Assembly: GCF_020667845.1 (NCBI RefSeq) | Contig: NZ_JAFMPQ010000047.1 | Span: 1 to 34,477 of the forward strand | Reading direction: 5' to 3' | Source: Cognatishimia sp. F0-27 | GTDB lineage: Bacteria > Pseudomonadota > Alphaproteobacteria > Rhodobacterales > Rhodobacteraceae | DNA length: 34,477 nt | Shown here: one piece after another, positions 22,585 to 31,188 of the stretch | Numbering within the stretch: the first letter of the stretch is position 1 | Layout: each line of letters starts with the position of its first letter | Made by a program: the position numbers and the translations under genes | The notes under the pieces: generated by a model | What the model saw: only the letters and a program-made list of their open reading frames with translations | Told to the model about the DNA's origin: nothing | Databases searched by the model: none

Positions 22585-23019
22585 TTTCTGTTCTCCCTTT
22601 GATGGAAACGGCTCTGAACAATTCGGATAAAGGCTGCAAAACTGGGGGTCTCGCGGCCGGATCGTTGTAAAATCACCAACAATTTTCCCGATTTCTGACG
22701 CTTGGACAAGTCAGGTATTCCGGTCAGCCCGATATCGGCGCACGCAAACGCCCGGAAGGCGGCACCGGTTCTGCGCCGGTCTTCTGTGTCACGGGTGGCT
22801 GGCGCGCGCCTGAGCGGTTCGGATGGCGGGCGGGGGCCACAGGCGACGCCCCTTTTCGTGTGGACCGGGCAGATCATGGCGCGCGGCAGCGACCCGTGAC
22901 AGGGCGCACAGGCACAAAAAAACGGGCCTGAAACCAGGCCCGCATGACACACCTGCACAGGTGTGAGCCGGAGTCGAAGCGCGCTGTGACCAGCCGGCGG
23001 TGCCGGGCCGCCCGTCCGT
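22585..23019. other. Leader of paralog B and 3' region of the yjb operon
   Basis: This 435-base stretch includes the upstream region of the RTX paralog, with a lower-GC zone near 22660-22700 that probably holds its promoter, the yjb operon terminator at 22916-22942 and a CACACCTG-CA-CAGGTGTG inverted repeat at 22948-22965. No gene is supported. Confidence 0.5.
22916..22942 (-). terminator. Rho-independent terminator of the yjb operon
   Basis: On the minus strand CGGGCCTG and CAGGCCCG form a perfect 8-base stem with loop GTTT followed directly by TTTTTTT. It lies 77 bases past the stop of the yjbE-like gene. This is the clearest intrinsic terminator in the window. Confidence 0.9.
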
Positions 23020-23313
23020 TCAGAAGCCGCCGAAGCCGTTGGTTTGTGACGCGGAGCCGCCGCCACCGCCGCTGCCACCGCTGCTTGCGGCCATGGCACC
23101 GGCTACGGCAAGCGCGCCGAGCGCCGGGGCAAGCGTGCCGAGCGCCAGACCCGTCCCCGCGCCCAGGATGAGCGCGCCGGGGCAATCATCATCGGTGGTT
23201 TCGGTCGCGCCGTCATCGTCGCAGTCGTCCTCGGGTTCCTGCTGAGCATAAGCTGCGGAACTGATTGTGAGCGCGCCTGCGGCGATCAATGCCAGAAAAC
23301 GGGAATACGTCAT
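23020..23313 (-). CDS. yjbE: YjbE-like small secreted protein
   Basis: A 97-residue protein starting MTYSRFLALIAAGALTISSA with a signal peptide probably cut after AYA (residue 23). The mature part has an acidic segment framed by two cysteines (CDDDGATETTDDDC), a small-residue hydrophobic stretch (ALILGAGTGLALGTLAPALG) and a Gly/Ser tail ending NGFGGF. Similar small Gly/Ser/Ala-rich exported proteins (YjbE/GfcA) are encoded with YjbF and YjbH in exopolysaccharide operons, and here it is the last gene after yjbH and yjbF on the same strand. TGGAG 8 bases upstream supports the ATG at 23313. Sequence similarity to E. coli YjbE is weak, so the name rests on size, composition and context. Its role in polysaccharide production is not defined. 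Confidence 0.65.
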   Translation of the reverse strand: MTYSRFLALIAAGALTISSAAYAQQEPEDDCDDDGATETTDDDCPGALILGAGTGLALGTLAPALGALAVAGAMAASSGGSGGGGGSASQTNGFGGF

Positions 23314-23422
23314 GACAATTCTCCAGAAGGATGGAACATGCATAGGACATGAAGGCCGTTCGAACAAGAAATTTGGTATCGCGCCCTGCCGGACCATCCC
23401 GTCAAGCGGGCCAGCGCGGGCG

Positions 23423-24112
23423 TCACTCGCCGGTCAGTCGTTCGATGACGATGGTCCCGACATCGGGCCCGACCCATTGGCGGGTCTTGCGCAGCTGGCC
23501 ATTCGCCCCGATCCAGTAGCGGTTCTCGAAGGTCCGGTCCGGCCCGGAACAGGATTCGTCGAAGCGCGTGGTGGCAAATCCGCCCACGGCGGTTTCGGCG
23601 GTGTCCGGCCCGGCGCGGGTGATATCGCAGACCAGCGCGCGGATCGTGACCTGGTCCGTGCCGTCGAGATAGCGATGGATCCGGATCACGCGGGTTGGCC
23701 CGCCGGCATAGAGCGCGGCCTCCACATCGGCGATATCGGCGCTCAGCAGGTCGCCGCCCAGCCCGCGTGTGGCGCTCAGGATGCCGCGCCTGATGCGGAT
23801 CGACACGCCATCGCCGCTGGCCCATGTGGCATGCCCGTTATTGGCGCCGACCCATCTGGCGAGCGCCTCTGCGCCGCGCTCGGGCAGCGCGATCAGGATC
23901 ACGGGCTGGTTCAGCGCGGCCACCGCCTCCGGCGTGATCTGTGCGCGCAGCGACGGTCCAGCCGGAGCCCGGGCGGCCCCGATCCGGCTCAGCGCATCGG
24001 CCAGCGGCCCGCCCCCTTGCCCTGCGGCACAGCCCGCCAGAAGCCCCAGCATAAGCAGAGCCGCCGCCATCCGGACGACCCCGCGCCGCGGCCTGTCGCA
24101 ATGCCCCGTCAT
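23423..24112 (-). CDS. yjbF: YjbF/GfcB-family lipoprotein
   Basis: A 229-residue lipoprotein. The lipobox LLAGC ends at Cys28, after a hydrophobic stretch AAALLMLGLLAG. The mature protein shows the family pattern of the group 4 capsule lipoprotein GfcB/YjbF: ILSATRGLGGDLLSADI in the middle, a beta-rich section, and a C-terminal FENRYWIGANGQLRKTRQWV. I start it at the ATG at 24112, which overlaps the yjbH stop as ATGA and implies translational coupling; an ATG at 24130 in frame is an alternative. In E. coli the yjbEFGH genes affect exopolysaccharide and are induced by envelope stress. The partner yjbG (GfcC) is missing here. It should sit in the outer membrane facing the periplasm beside YjbH. 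Confidence 0.85.
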   Translation of the reverse strand: MTGHCDRPRRGVVRMAAALLMLGLLAGCAAGQGGGPLADALSRIGAARAPAGPSLRAQITPEAVAALNQPVILIALPERGAEALARWVGANNGHATWASGDGVSIRIRRGILSATRGLGGDLLSADIADVEAALYAGGPTRVIRIHRYLDGTDQVTIRALVCDITRAGPDTAETAVGGFATTRFDESCSGPDRTFENRYWIGANGQLRKTRQWVGPDVGTIVIERLTGE

Positions 24113-26280
24113 CGCCAGAACCGCCCCCATTGTTCCTGCATCGCGGGGCGGTGGAAGTCGCGCACCCCCTCGTAGAGCCGCCCGGCCACGTCGAGCCGCG
24201 CGCCGCCATCGCGCTGCACCGGGCGCAGCACGCGGTTGATCCCCCGATCCGAGCTGCGCCCGGTCAGCGCGGCAAAGGGCACCTCGAAGCGGAGCCCCTT
24301 GTCGAAGGAGCCTTCGCCGAAATCATCGAAGGGCACGTCGGTCAGCGTGGCAAAGACCCCGACCTTGATGCCATTGCCGAACCGCCGGTCGACCGCAAAG
24401 GTCGCCCCCCAGTCGCCGGCAAGATAGCGCCCCGCGTCGACCCGGTAATCGAAGCCCCCCGCGCCCGCGTAATAGGCCGAGACATGGCCGGTCATGACGC
24501 CGTAATCCTGAAAGCCGAAGCGCTGGTCGAAATCGCGCTGCTGGGCGTAGTTGATCTCCACGCCGAAGGCGAGCCGGCTGGTCACCGGTTTCCAGAGCAG
24601 TTCCGTCGACAGCCCGCCATACATCGGTTCGAGATAGCCCAGCGTCACCCGGCCATAAAGATCGGGGCCGGGGCGGAAATACTGCGCCGCGGTCAGCCGG
24701 CTGAGAGCCAGGCCGTCGCTTTCGCGGGCATAGATCGGGGCATCGGTGCGCACCCGGCGTATCTTGCTGTCCGAAGGGGGCAGGTCTTCGGCGCCGTCAT
24801 CGCTGAGCTGGCCACGGAGCGCCCCGGCAAAGACAAGTCCCGGACGGGGCTCGTAGCGCGCGCTCAGTTCCAGCCCGTAATCGAGCCGAACCGGGCTGTC
24901 AGGGTCGAAATAGCTCGCCGTCAGGTAGGGCGCGAGGCTCCAGTCGAATTTCGGAAAGGTGCCCTCGGGAAAGGCCAGCGTCCGGTCCACCGGCCAGGCG
25001 TCCGAGAAGGCCGCGCGCGCATAGCTCTGCCAGGCGCCGTCAGGGGCGGTTTCCAGTTCTTCGAGATCGCTGCGGCTCAGCGTGATCGCCGAGGCCGGCA
25101 GGCCGGTGCCGGTGGTGGGAATGATCACGAAGGTCTCGACCGAGGCGGGCAGGCTGCGGGTCAGGATGCGCGCGACACGCCCCAGCGCCTGCGCGGCCAC
25201 GGTTTGCTGGCCGGTGCGCACGCGCAGCGTGGCGGTGTCTGCGCTCACCGCCATGGCCTCGAGCATCATGCCTTCGGCGGCCAGAAGCGTGGCGGTGGTG
25301 GTGCGCGCGGCCCCGGGCCGGGTGCGATCCTGCGTCCAGCCCAGATCGGCGGCCGCCCCGGGGGGGCGCGGCTGCACCGGGACGGGGGCGGGATCGACGC
25401 CGCCGGGGAAGCGGTTGGGGCGCTTGGGATTGAAATTGTAGCTCAGCTGCACACCGAGGGTGGAGCCGTAGAGCCAGGCCGCCGAGAGGTCGAGCCCACG
25501 GCGGGTGCGCCAGGTCACCCCGAGATTGACCGGCGAGCGGTGCACGAAGCCGATATCGGCATCCTCTTCGAAGCGGTAATCGTCGGAAGAATATTCCGCC
25601 GAGAGCACCAGCCGGTCACTCACCGCGTATTGCAGCCCGGCAAAGAAGGCCGCATCGCCCCGGAACCAGTGGTCGGTGCGCAGATCCCCGTTCACGTTGA
25701 GCCCGTCGCGCCGGTCGGGGCGGGTGTCGAAGCGGTCGGAGAGAACACCCAGCGGATTGTCGATACCGTTGAACGTGCCGAGGCGCCCCCAGCCGAGTCC
25801 GGCGGTGGCCTTCAGCCGCCCGAAACTCTTGGTGGCGGCGATATATTCCGCCGAGCTGATCCCGGTGCCCCAGATATCCTGCAGGCCGATGGCAATGGCC
25901 GGGCGGGTCGCGGTTTCGGTGGCCAGCTGGTAGCGCAGGTCGAAGCTGCGGTCATAAAGGTTGGGAAAACTGCTCGACGAGGGCAGCCCGTAATAGATCG
26001 CGTAGCGGAACACGCCCGAAAGCCGCGGGGCGATCTGGAAGTGCAGCGCGTGGCGCTGGACCTCGCCGACGCGACCGACGGTGAAGCTGAGCATGCCGTC
26101 CGGCATGGCCTCGCCGGAGGGCATGTCGACAAGGCCGGGCACCCCCATGAAGCCCAGAACCGGGCGGTCCCACGGGGTGTCGGCCTTGGCGCCGGCGGCT
26201 GTTGTGACCAGAAAGGCGCTGAGCACAAGACCGGCCAGGCCGGCAAGACGGCTGGAGGTTTTCGGACATGACCGACGCAA
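24109..26280 (-). CDS. yjbH: YjbH-family exopolysaccharide outer-membrane protein
   Basis: A 723-residue protein of the YjbH/GfcD family, predicted to form beta barrels in the outer membrane for polysaccharide passage. After a signal peptide (LAGLAGLVLSAFLVTTAAGA) the mature part begins TPWDRPVLGFMGVPGLVDMP followed by SGEAMPDGMLSFTVGRVG, a family hallmark, then DIWGTGISSAEYIAATKSF and GLGWGRLG. A central region (about 370-440) has a periplasmic-like fold, and the C-terminal half is rich in alternating beta strands. I start it at a TTG at 26280 because GGGGAGGGGG lies just upstream and the signal peptide follows; the frame stays open to 26682 but would run into manC. It overlaps yjbF by 4 bases and heads the operon yjbH-yjbF-yjbE. 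It is divergent from manC. Confidence 0.87.
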   Translation of the reverse strand: MRRSCPKTSSRLAGLAGLVLSAFLVTTAAGAKADTPWDRPVLGFMGVPGLVDMPSGEAMPDGMLSFTVGRVGEVQRHALHFQIAPRLSGVFRYAIYYGLPSSSSFPNLYDRSFDLRYQLATETATRPAIAIGLQDIWGTGISSAEYIAATKSFGRLKATAGLGWGRLGTFNGIDNPLGVLSDRFDTRPDRRDGLNVNGDLRTDHWFRGDAAFFAGLQYAVSDRLVLSAEYSSDDYRFEEDADIGFVHRSPVNLGVTWRTRRGLDLSAAWLYGSTLGVQLSYNFNPKRPNRFPGGVDPAPVPVQPRPPGAAADLGWTQDRTRPGAARTTTATLLAAEGMMLEAMAVSADTATLRVRTGQQTVAAQALGRVARILTRSLPASVETFVIIPTTGTGLPASAITLSRSDLEELETAPDGAWQSYARAAFSDAWPVDRTLAFPEGTFPKFDWSLAPYLTASYFDPDSPVRLDYGLELSARYEPRPGLVFAGALRGQLSDDGAEDLPPSDSKIRRVRTDAPIYARESDGLALSRLTAAQYFRPGPDLYGRVTLGYLEPMYGGLSTELLWKPVTSRLAFGVEINYAQQRDFDQRFGFQDYGVMTGHVSAYYAGAGGFDYRVDAGRYLAGDWGATFAVDRRFGNGIKVGVFATLTDVPFDDFGEGSFDKGLRFEVPFAALTGRSSDRGINRVLRPVQRDGGARLDVAGRLYEGVRDFHRPAMQEQWGRFWR

Positions 26281-26620
26281 GCAACCCCCTCCCCAAAACG
26301 ATGGCCCGGCGCGGATCCAGCCCGGGCAGCAGCATGAAAATCCCCGTATTACATGACCGATTCCGCCCCTGAAGGAAACCACATGTTGTGGTGCGGACGC
26401 GTTGGGCGGAACATCCTGTTCACCGGCTGTGCGCCCGGTGGGCATCGGAGAGGAAAGGGGGCGGGCGATAAACCGCAAAAAAGCCCCAGAAGCGGCCTTG
26501 GTTTGCCCGGCGCGCGCGATAGGCTGCTCCCGGACGTGGCTCCGGCGCCCGCCCGCAGGCGCCTGACGGCGCGCGCGATCGGCCAGACGGGGACCAGTTG
26601 CCGTTGCAAGGAGGGACTTT
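26281..26620. other. Divergent yjbH / manC promoter region
   Basis: This 340-base spacer separates two divergent polysaccharide transcription units, so shared control is plausible. It contains the inverted repeat ACCACA-TGT-TGTGGT at 26378-26392, a candidate operator near its middle. I could not pick a confident -35/-10 pair. Confidence 0.5.
26378..26392. promoter_or_regulatory. Candidate operator between yjbH and manC
   Basis: Six-base arms ACCACA and TGTGGT flank TGT. The site lies about 100 bases upstream of yjbH and 230 bases upstream of manC. Regulator identity is unknown. Confidence 0.35.
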
Positions 26621-28033
26621 ATGATTACGCCGGTGATTTTATGCGGTGGCTCGGGCTCCCGGCTCTGGCCGTTGTCGCGCAAGTCCTATCCCAAGCAGTT
26701 TTCCGACCTGATCGGGACCGACACGCTGTTCCAGGCCTCCGCGCGGCGGGTGTCGGGGGCGGCGTTCACCCCGCCGCTGATCGTGACGGGTGAGGATTTC
26801 CGTTTTATCGTGGGCGACCAGCTTGCCGCCTGCGGGATCACGCCGCTGGCGACGCTGGTGGAGCCGGAGGGGCGCAACACCGCCCCGGCGATCCTGGCCG
26901 CCGCCCTGCACCTTGCGCGCAGCGATCCCGGCGCGATGATGCTGGTGCTGCCGTCGGATCACCACATCCCTGACCGCGACGGGTTCGTGAGCACCGTGAT
27001 GCAGGGGCTGGAGGCGGCGCAGGCGGGTCATCTCGTGACATTCGGGATCACGCCGGACCGGGCGGAGACCGGCTATGGCTATCTCGAACTCGATGCGGCG
27101 GGGGCGACCGGCCCCGTGCCGCTCAGACGCTTCGTGGAAAAACCCTGTGCCGCGCGCGCCGCCGAGATGGTGGCGGATGGGCGGCACCTGTGGAATGCAG
27201 GGATCTTCCTGTTTTCGGTGCAGGCGATCCTTGCGGCCTTCGAGGCCCATGCGCCGCAGATGATCGCGCCGGTGTCGCGCGCGGTCGAGGCAGAGGAGCC
27301 GGACCTGGGCTTCCTGCGGCTGGAGGCGCAGGCCTGGGCCGAGGCGGATGACATCTCGATCGATTACGCGGTGATGGAGCGCTCCGAGACGCTCGTGGCG
27401 GTGCCGTTTGGCGCGCATTGGTCCGATCTGGGCGAATGGACATCGGTCGCCCGCGAGATGGGACCCGATGCGGATGGCAATGCCACCCATGGCGCGGTCG
27501 AGTGCCTCGACTGCACCGGCACGCTGATGCGGTCGGAGGCCGAGGGGCTGACGGTTGTGGGGCTTGGACTGGAGGACATCATCACCGTGGCGATGCCCGA
27601 CGCGGTGCTGGTGGCCCACAAGAGCCGCGCGCAGGACGTCAAGCAGGCGGTCTCGGTGCTCAAGGACAAGGGTGCCCGGCAGGCAGAGACCTTCACCCGC
27701 GATCACCGGCCCTGGGGCTGGTTCGAGAGCCTTGCGATGGGGCCGCGGTTTCAGGTCAAGCGGATCGTGGTCAAGCCGGGCGCGGCGCTGTCGCTGCAAA
27801 GCCATCACCACCGGTCCGAGCACTGGATCGTGGTGGAGGGCACCGCGAAGGTGACGGTGGATGAAGAGGTGCGGCTGGTGACCGAGAACGAGAGCATCTA
27901 CATCCCGCTCGGGGCGGTGCACCGGATGGAAAACCCCGGCAAGGTGCCGATGGTGCTGATCGAGGTGCAGACCGGGATCTATCTCGGGGAAGACGATATC
28001 GTGCGCTACGAGGACATCTACGCGCGCAAGTGA
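26621..28033 (+). CDS. manC: Mannose-1-phosphate guanylyltransferase / mannose-6-phosphate isomerase
   Basis: A 470-residue bifunctional type II enzyme. The N-terminal nucleotidyltransferase domain has GGSGSRLWPLSRKSYPKQF (residues 9-27), the pyrophosphorylase motif, with EGRNTAPAILAAALH, LPSDHHI and FVEKPCAARA further on. The C-terminal cupin carries QSHHHRSEHWIVVEGTAKV (about 392-410), the metal-binding isomerase motif. It makes GDP-mannose from GTP and mannose-1-phosphate and can also isomerise fructose-6-phosphate to mannose-6-phosphate, so with ManB at 16309 the window encodes the whole route from fructose-6-phosphate to GDP-mannose. AAGGAGG 5 to 11 bases upstream of the ATG is the strongest ribosome binding site here. 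A GC hairpin at 28047-28068 after the stop may terminate it. Confidence 0.95.
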   Translation: MITPVILCGGSGSRLWPLSRKSYPKQFSDLIGTDTLFQASARRVSGAAFTPPLIVTGEDFRFIVGDQLAACGITPLATLVEPEGRNTAPAILAAALHLARSDPGAMMLVLPSDHHIPDRDGFVSTVMQGLEAAQAGHLVTFGITPDRAETGYGYLELDAAGATGPVPLRRFVEKPCAARAAEMVADGRHLWNAGIFLFSVQAILAAFEAHAPQMIAPVSRAVEAEEPDLGFLRLEAQAWAEADDISIDYAVMERSETLVAVPFGAHWSDLGEWTSVAREMGPDADGNATHGAVECLDCTGTLMRSEAEGLTVVGLGLEDIITVAMPDAVLVAHKSRAQDVKQAVSVLKDKGARQAETFTRDHRPWGWFESLAMGPRFQVKRIVVKPGAALSLQSHHHRSEHWIVVEGTAKVTVDEEVRLVTENESIYIPLGAVHRMENPGKVPMVLIEVQTGIYLGEDDIVRYEDIYARK

Positions 28034-28046
28034 GGCCGGGCGCGCC

Positions 28047-28068
28047 GGGGCCTCGTTTCGGGGGCCCC
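28047..28068 (+). terminator. Possible terminator hairpin after manC
   Basis: GGGGCC (28047-28052) pairs with GGCCCC (28063-28068) around TCGTTTCGGG, extended by a G-T pair. It begins 13 bases after the manC stop but has no T-run. Confidence 0.35.
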
Positions 28069-28188
28069 TGAGCCGTCATGCGGCCTTGCGATGCTGGCCG
28101 GGTATCCCGGTGCCGCCCTGATCCGCAGGGCGCGGGCAGACCGCCGGGGACAGGAAAAAACGGGATGCGGACGGGATTTCGCGCCAGA

Positions 28189-28206
28189 CTGTGAAGCGCT
28201 TCACAG
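28189..28206. promoter_or_regulatory. LacI-type palindromic operator candidate
   Basis: CTGTGAAGCGCTTCACAG is a perfect 18-base palindrome. The form TGAAGCGCTTCA, with a central CG inside AGCGCT, is typical of LacI/GalR-family operators. It lies 75 bases upstream of the DUF1127 gene and about 155 bases after manC. No LacI-type regulator is encoded in the window. Confidence 0.55.
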
Positions 28207-28280
28207 AAGCCGGGCGCGGGGTCGGGCAAAACCGGGTCATGGGCCGAGCGGCCCGTCCTCAAACACCCGGAGATACCCAG

Positions 28281-28511
28281 ATGACCTTCCAGATCCAGAC
28301 GCCCGCCCCCGCATCCCCGATTGCCGCCGCCGGTCTTGCCGTCCGGGATGTGTTCGCCGGTCTTGCCTATGGCATGCGCGTGCTGAGCACCTATCGCGCG
28401 ACGCGGGCGCGCCGCACGCTGACCGCGTCCCATTTGCGCGATATCGGGCTGACCCCGGGCGAGGCCGCGCGTGTGACCATCCGCGACTACCCCACCCAGT
28501 ATCACCACTGA
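28281..28511 (+). CDS. DUF1127 small protein
   Basis: A 76-residue protein starting MTFQIQTPAPASPIAAAGLA. The C-terminal TRARRTLTASHLRDIGLTPG, at about residues 41-60, matches the YjiS-like DUF1127 pattern (an Arg-rich helix followed by L-x-D-I-G-L-T). In alphaproteobacteria such small Arg-rich proteins influence phosphate metabolism, RNA turnover and surface-related traits, often as stress-induced proteins. CCCGGAG about 9 bases upstream supports the ATG at 28281. It sits alone between manC and the BY-kinase, preceded by a LacI-type palindrome that may control it. A link to exopolysaccharide control is only suggested by its position. Confidence 0.82.
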   Translation: MTFQIQTPAPASPIAAAGLAVRDVFAGLAYGMRVLSTYRATRARRTLTASHLRDIGLTPGEAARVTIRDYPTQYHH

Positions 28512-28655
28512 GCATGGCGGGCCCCGGGCCTTGTCCGGGAGCCTGCCCGGGCCCGTGGGCGCGGTGCGCGGCGCGGGCGACCGGGCGATCCGCGCCGGGC
28601 TGTTCCGGGCGCACGTGCATGGGTGTGCGGTGCTGCGGACGGGGCCCCGGCGCTG

Positions 28656-30812
28656 TCAGGTATAGGATTTGTAGCCGTAGTAATTGTAGCCGCCATAGCC
28701 GTATTTCTGCATCCGGCGGATATTGACCTGCGACAGCACGAGGCCGGTGACCGGGCGCCCGACGGAGGCAAACTCGCGCAGGCCTTCCTGCACCACCGCC
28801 TTGGGGGTGTTGTCCCAGAGCACGCAATAGACAATGGCATCCGCCACCGCGCCCAGAACGCGCGCATCGGGCACGACACGCACGGGGGGCGTGTCGAGGA
28901 TGATCATGTCATATGTCTCGCGGGCCTGTTCCATCAGGGCCTTGAACCCGTTCGAAGAGAACAGATCGACGCTGTTGCCGCCGGTTTCCCCGGCCATGAG
29001 GATGTCGAACCCGTCCTTGACCGGGGTGATGGCTTCTTCGAGCGTCGTCTGCCCCGCCAGAACGGTGGTGATCCCGCCCTTGGGGTTGATGTCGAAATAG
29101 AAGTTCAGGCTCTTGCGGCGGGTGTCGCAATCAATGAGCAGGACCCGCCGCTCGATGGCGGCCAGGTTCTGTGACAGGCCGATCGACAGGGTGGTCTTGC
29201 CCTCTCCGGGCAGGGACGAGGTGAACAGGATCACCTTGGGCGGGTTGTCCACGTTGGACATCAGGATCGAGGTCCTGAGATTGCGCAGCGATTCCACCGC
29301 CGGAGAGGTCGGCTGGTTGCGCAGGTAGTCCAGAAGCTGGTCGCGCTTGCGGATCTCCATCCGCGGCACCTGTGCCAGAACGCCGACACCGACCTGGTGT
29401 TCGAGCTCTTCGACGGTGCGGAACCGGGTGTTGGTCAGCTCGCGCAGGAGCACGATCGCCGTGCCGAGGATCGTGCCGAGCACCACCCCCATGAAAAGCA
29501 GCATCATCCGCCGCGGCGCGACCGGGTAGCCGGGGATCGCCTCCGAGAGCACGCGGCTGTCGGCGCTTTGCAGGCCGATCTGGATGGTGGTTTCCTTCAG
29601 CCGGGCGAGGAACGTGTCGTAAAGCACCTGCAGCGCGAGCACCTCGCGTTCCTCCTGCTCGATCCGGATCAGGTCCTCGCTTTGCTGGCGGGTCTCTTCG
29701 AGCAGCCGGTCATAGGAAGTCTGCAGCGCGGCGCGTTGCGCCTCGCTGCGGTTCAGGGCGCTTTCGCGCTCCGCAAGCAGCCGCGCGACACGGGCGTCAA
29801 AGGCGGTTCGGGCCGAGGTGCTGCCGTTGCGGATGTCGTTCATCAGGCGGTTCAGGATCGGGTCGTCCAGCGCCAGAACGATCTCCTCCGGCGTGCCCGT
29901 GGCGGTGGTGCGCAAGCTGTCCAGCGCCGCCTGAAGCCGGTCGCGGTTTTCCTCTTCGTTCAGCAGCCGGTCGCGCATGTCCTTGGCGCGGATGCCCATG
30001 CCTTCCAGCGTCTCGCTGCTGATGAGCGTGCTCTGGGCGCGCAGATCGCGCAGGGCGCTTTCGCGTTCGCGCAGTTCGATCTCGAGCTCGGAGACCCGGT
30101 CCGACAGCCATTCCACGGCGTATTGCGTGGCCTCGAACTTGGTGTTGATCTGGTTCTCGAGATAGACCTCGGCCAGCGTATTGGCCAGAAGGGCGGATTT
30201 CTCCCGCGAGGCGGTGGTGGCGGTGATCTGCAGGATATAGGTGTCGAATTTTGCCGAGGCCCGGATGCTGGCGCCGACCCGGCTCTCGACGCCAAAGCGG
30301 ATGCGGTCCTCTTCGCTGAGTTCGCTGCCGCCGGACTCTTCGGCCGCCTGCGGGGCCTCTTCGCTCCTGGGAATGACGCGGCGCACCATCTGCGCAATGG
30401 CGTTCACGGCGATGCCGACCGAGAAGCGCGGCGGTTCCCGCAGGGAGCCGTTGAATTCGGGATCCGACATGAGGTCCAGCCGGTCCACCAGGTCCGAGAT
30501 CGTCTTGCGCGAGGTGATGATCTCCAGCTCGGTATTGATCGCCTGATCGTCCAGGGAATTGCCCGACAGCACGCTTTCGATATCGACCACGAGATTGTCG
30601 CGCGCTTCAAGCACCAGATCGGTGGTGGCGGCATAGCGGTCCTCGGCCACCGCGAAGGCGTAATAGCCGAAGATCATCATCGTCATGAAGGCCACGCCGG
30701 CGATGAAGAACTTGCTCGCCCAGAGCGCGCGCAGCACCGAGGAGAGGTCGATCTCCTGAACCGCGGGGCCGGTGCCTGCCGTATCCGGTTTGCTGGGCGT
30801 GTTCATCTGCAT
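28656..30812 (-). CDS. Polysaccharide co-polymerase BY-kinase (Wzc/ExoP type)
   Basis: A 718-residue bacterial tyrosine kinase. After EIDLSSVLRALWASK comes membrane span one (FFIAGVAFMTMMIFGYYAFA, about 33-55), a long periplasmic coiled-coil Wzz-like region with many Glu/Arg heptads, and span two near 430-450 (LLFMGVVLGTILGTAIVLL). The cytosolic kinase has Walker A SLPGEGKTTL (about 535), Walker A' VLLIDCDTRR (about 560) and Walker B MIILDTPPVRVVPDARVLG (about 640), and ends with a tyrosine cluster of seven Tyr in the last 16 residues (YGYGGYNYYGYKSY), the autophosphorylation site. It would control chain length and export of the polysaccharide. I start it at the ATG at 30812; a second ATG at 30806 is equally possible and no clear ribosome binding site is visible. 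Wza, Wzx, Wzy and the matching phosphatase are not in the window. Confidence 0.93.
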   Translation of the reverse strand: MQMNTPSKPDTAGTGPAVQEIDLSSVLRALWASKFFIAGVAFMTMMIFGYYAFAVAEDRYAATTDLVLEARDNLVVDIESVLSGNSLDDQAINTELEIITSRKTISDLVDRLDLMSDPEFNGSLREPPRFSVGIAVNAIAQMVRRVIPRSEEAPQAAEESGGSELSEEDRIRFGVESRVGASIRASAKFDTYILQITATTASREKSALLANTLAEVYLENQINTKFEATQYAVEWLSDRVSELEIELRERESALRDLRAQSTLISSETLEGMGIRAKDMRDRLLNEEENRDRLQAALDSLRTTATGTPEEIVLALDDPILNRLMNDIRNGSTSARTAFDARVARLLAERESALNRSEAQRAALQTSYDRLLEETRQQSEDLIRIEQEEREVLALQVLYDTFLARLKETTIQIGLQSADSRVLSEAIPGYPVAPRRMMLLFMGVVLGTILGTAIVLLRELTNTRFRTVEELEHQVGVGVLAQVPRMEIRKRDQLLDYLRNQPTSPAVESLRNLRTSILMSNVDNPPKVILFTSSLPGEGKTTLSIGLSQNLAAIERRVLLIDCDTRRKSLNFYFDINPKGGITTVLAGQTTLEEAITPVKDGFDILMAGETGGNSVDLFSSNGFKALMEQARETYDMIILDTPPVRVVPDARVLGAVADAIVYCVLWDNTPKAVVQEGLREFASVGRPVTGLVLSQVNIRRMQKYGYGGYNYYGYKSYT

Positions 30813-31188
30813 GGGCGGGACTTTTTCATGGGGTGTTACGGCGGGGTCCGGAGCGGTGTGGTCGTTCGGGCGGGGCGATCGGAGGGCGCTGTGGCCTGGA
30901 CGGGCGACCCCGGCAACGGGGCTTCGCGGTTGCAGGGGCGAGACCGGTCTGGTCTCTTCGGGTGAACGCTTTGCGGTCGGGGCGGTCTTTACCGCGGGTC
31001 GTGGCCATGGGTCTGTCTGCCGGCCTGACGGTTCTGTTTTGTGCGATCCGGCGGCGCAAAGGTCAAGCCTGCAGGGCCGGGCTGGCCTGGAATGCCGCAT
31101 CCGAGGCGACGGTCGGCGCTCGTCGGGGCGCATCGGCTTTGCGCGCCGGCGCCGGGCCTGCTAAGCGACGCGCATGAAGGAGACCCCC
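30813..31188. other. Divergent BY-kinase / kdsA spacer
   Basis: This 376-base region must contain the promoters of both divergent genes. An AAGGAG site belongs to kdsA. Open frames continue upstream of the kinase on the minus strand but are Pro/Arg-rich and not family-like. I see no distinct repeat or operator. Confidence 0.4.

Noticed and set aside
24130-26271. Long plus-strand frame (713 codons) opposite yjbH
   Set aside because: Composition is His/Arg/Gly-rich without motifs; yjbH on the minus strand has a signal peptide and family motifs.
29397-30965. Long plus-strand frame (522 codons) opposite the BY-kinase
   Set aside because: Shadow of a gene with Walker motifs and a tyrosine tail; the antisense frame has no recognisable features.
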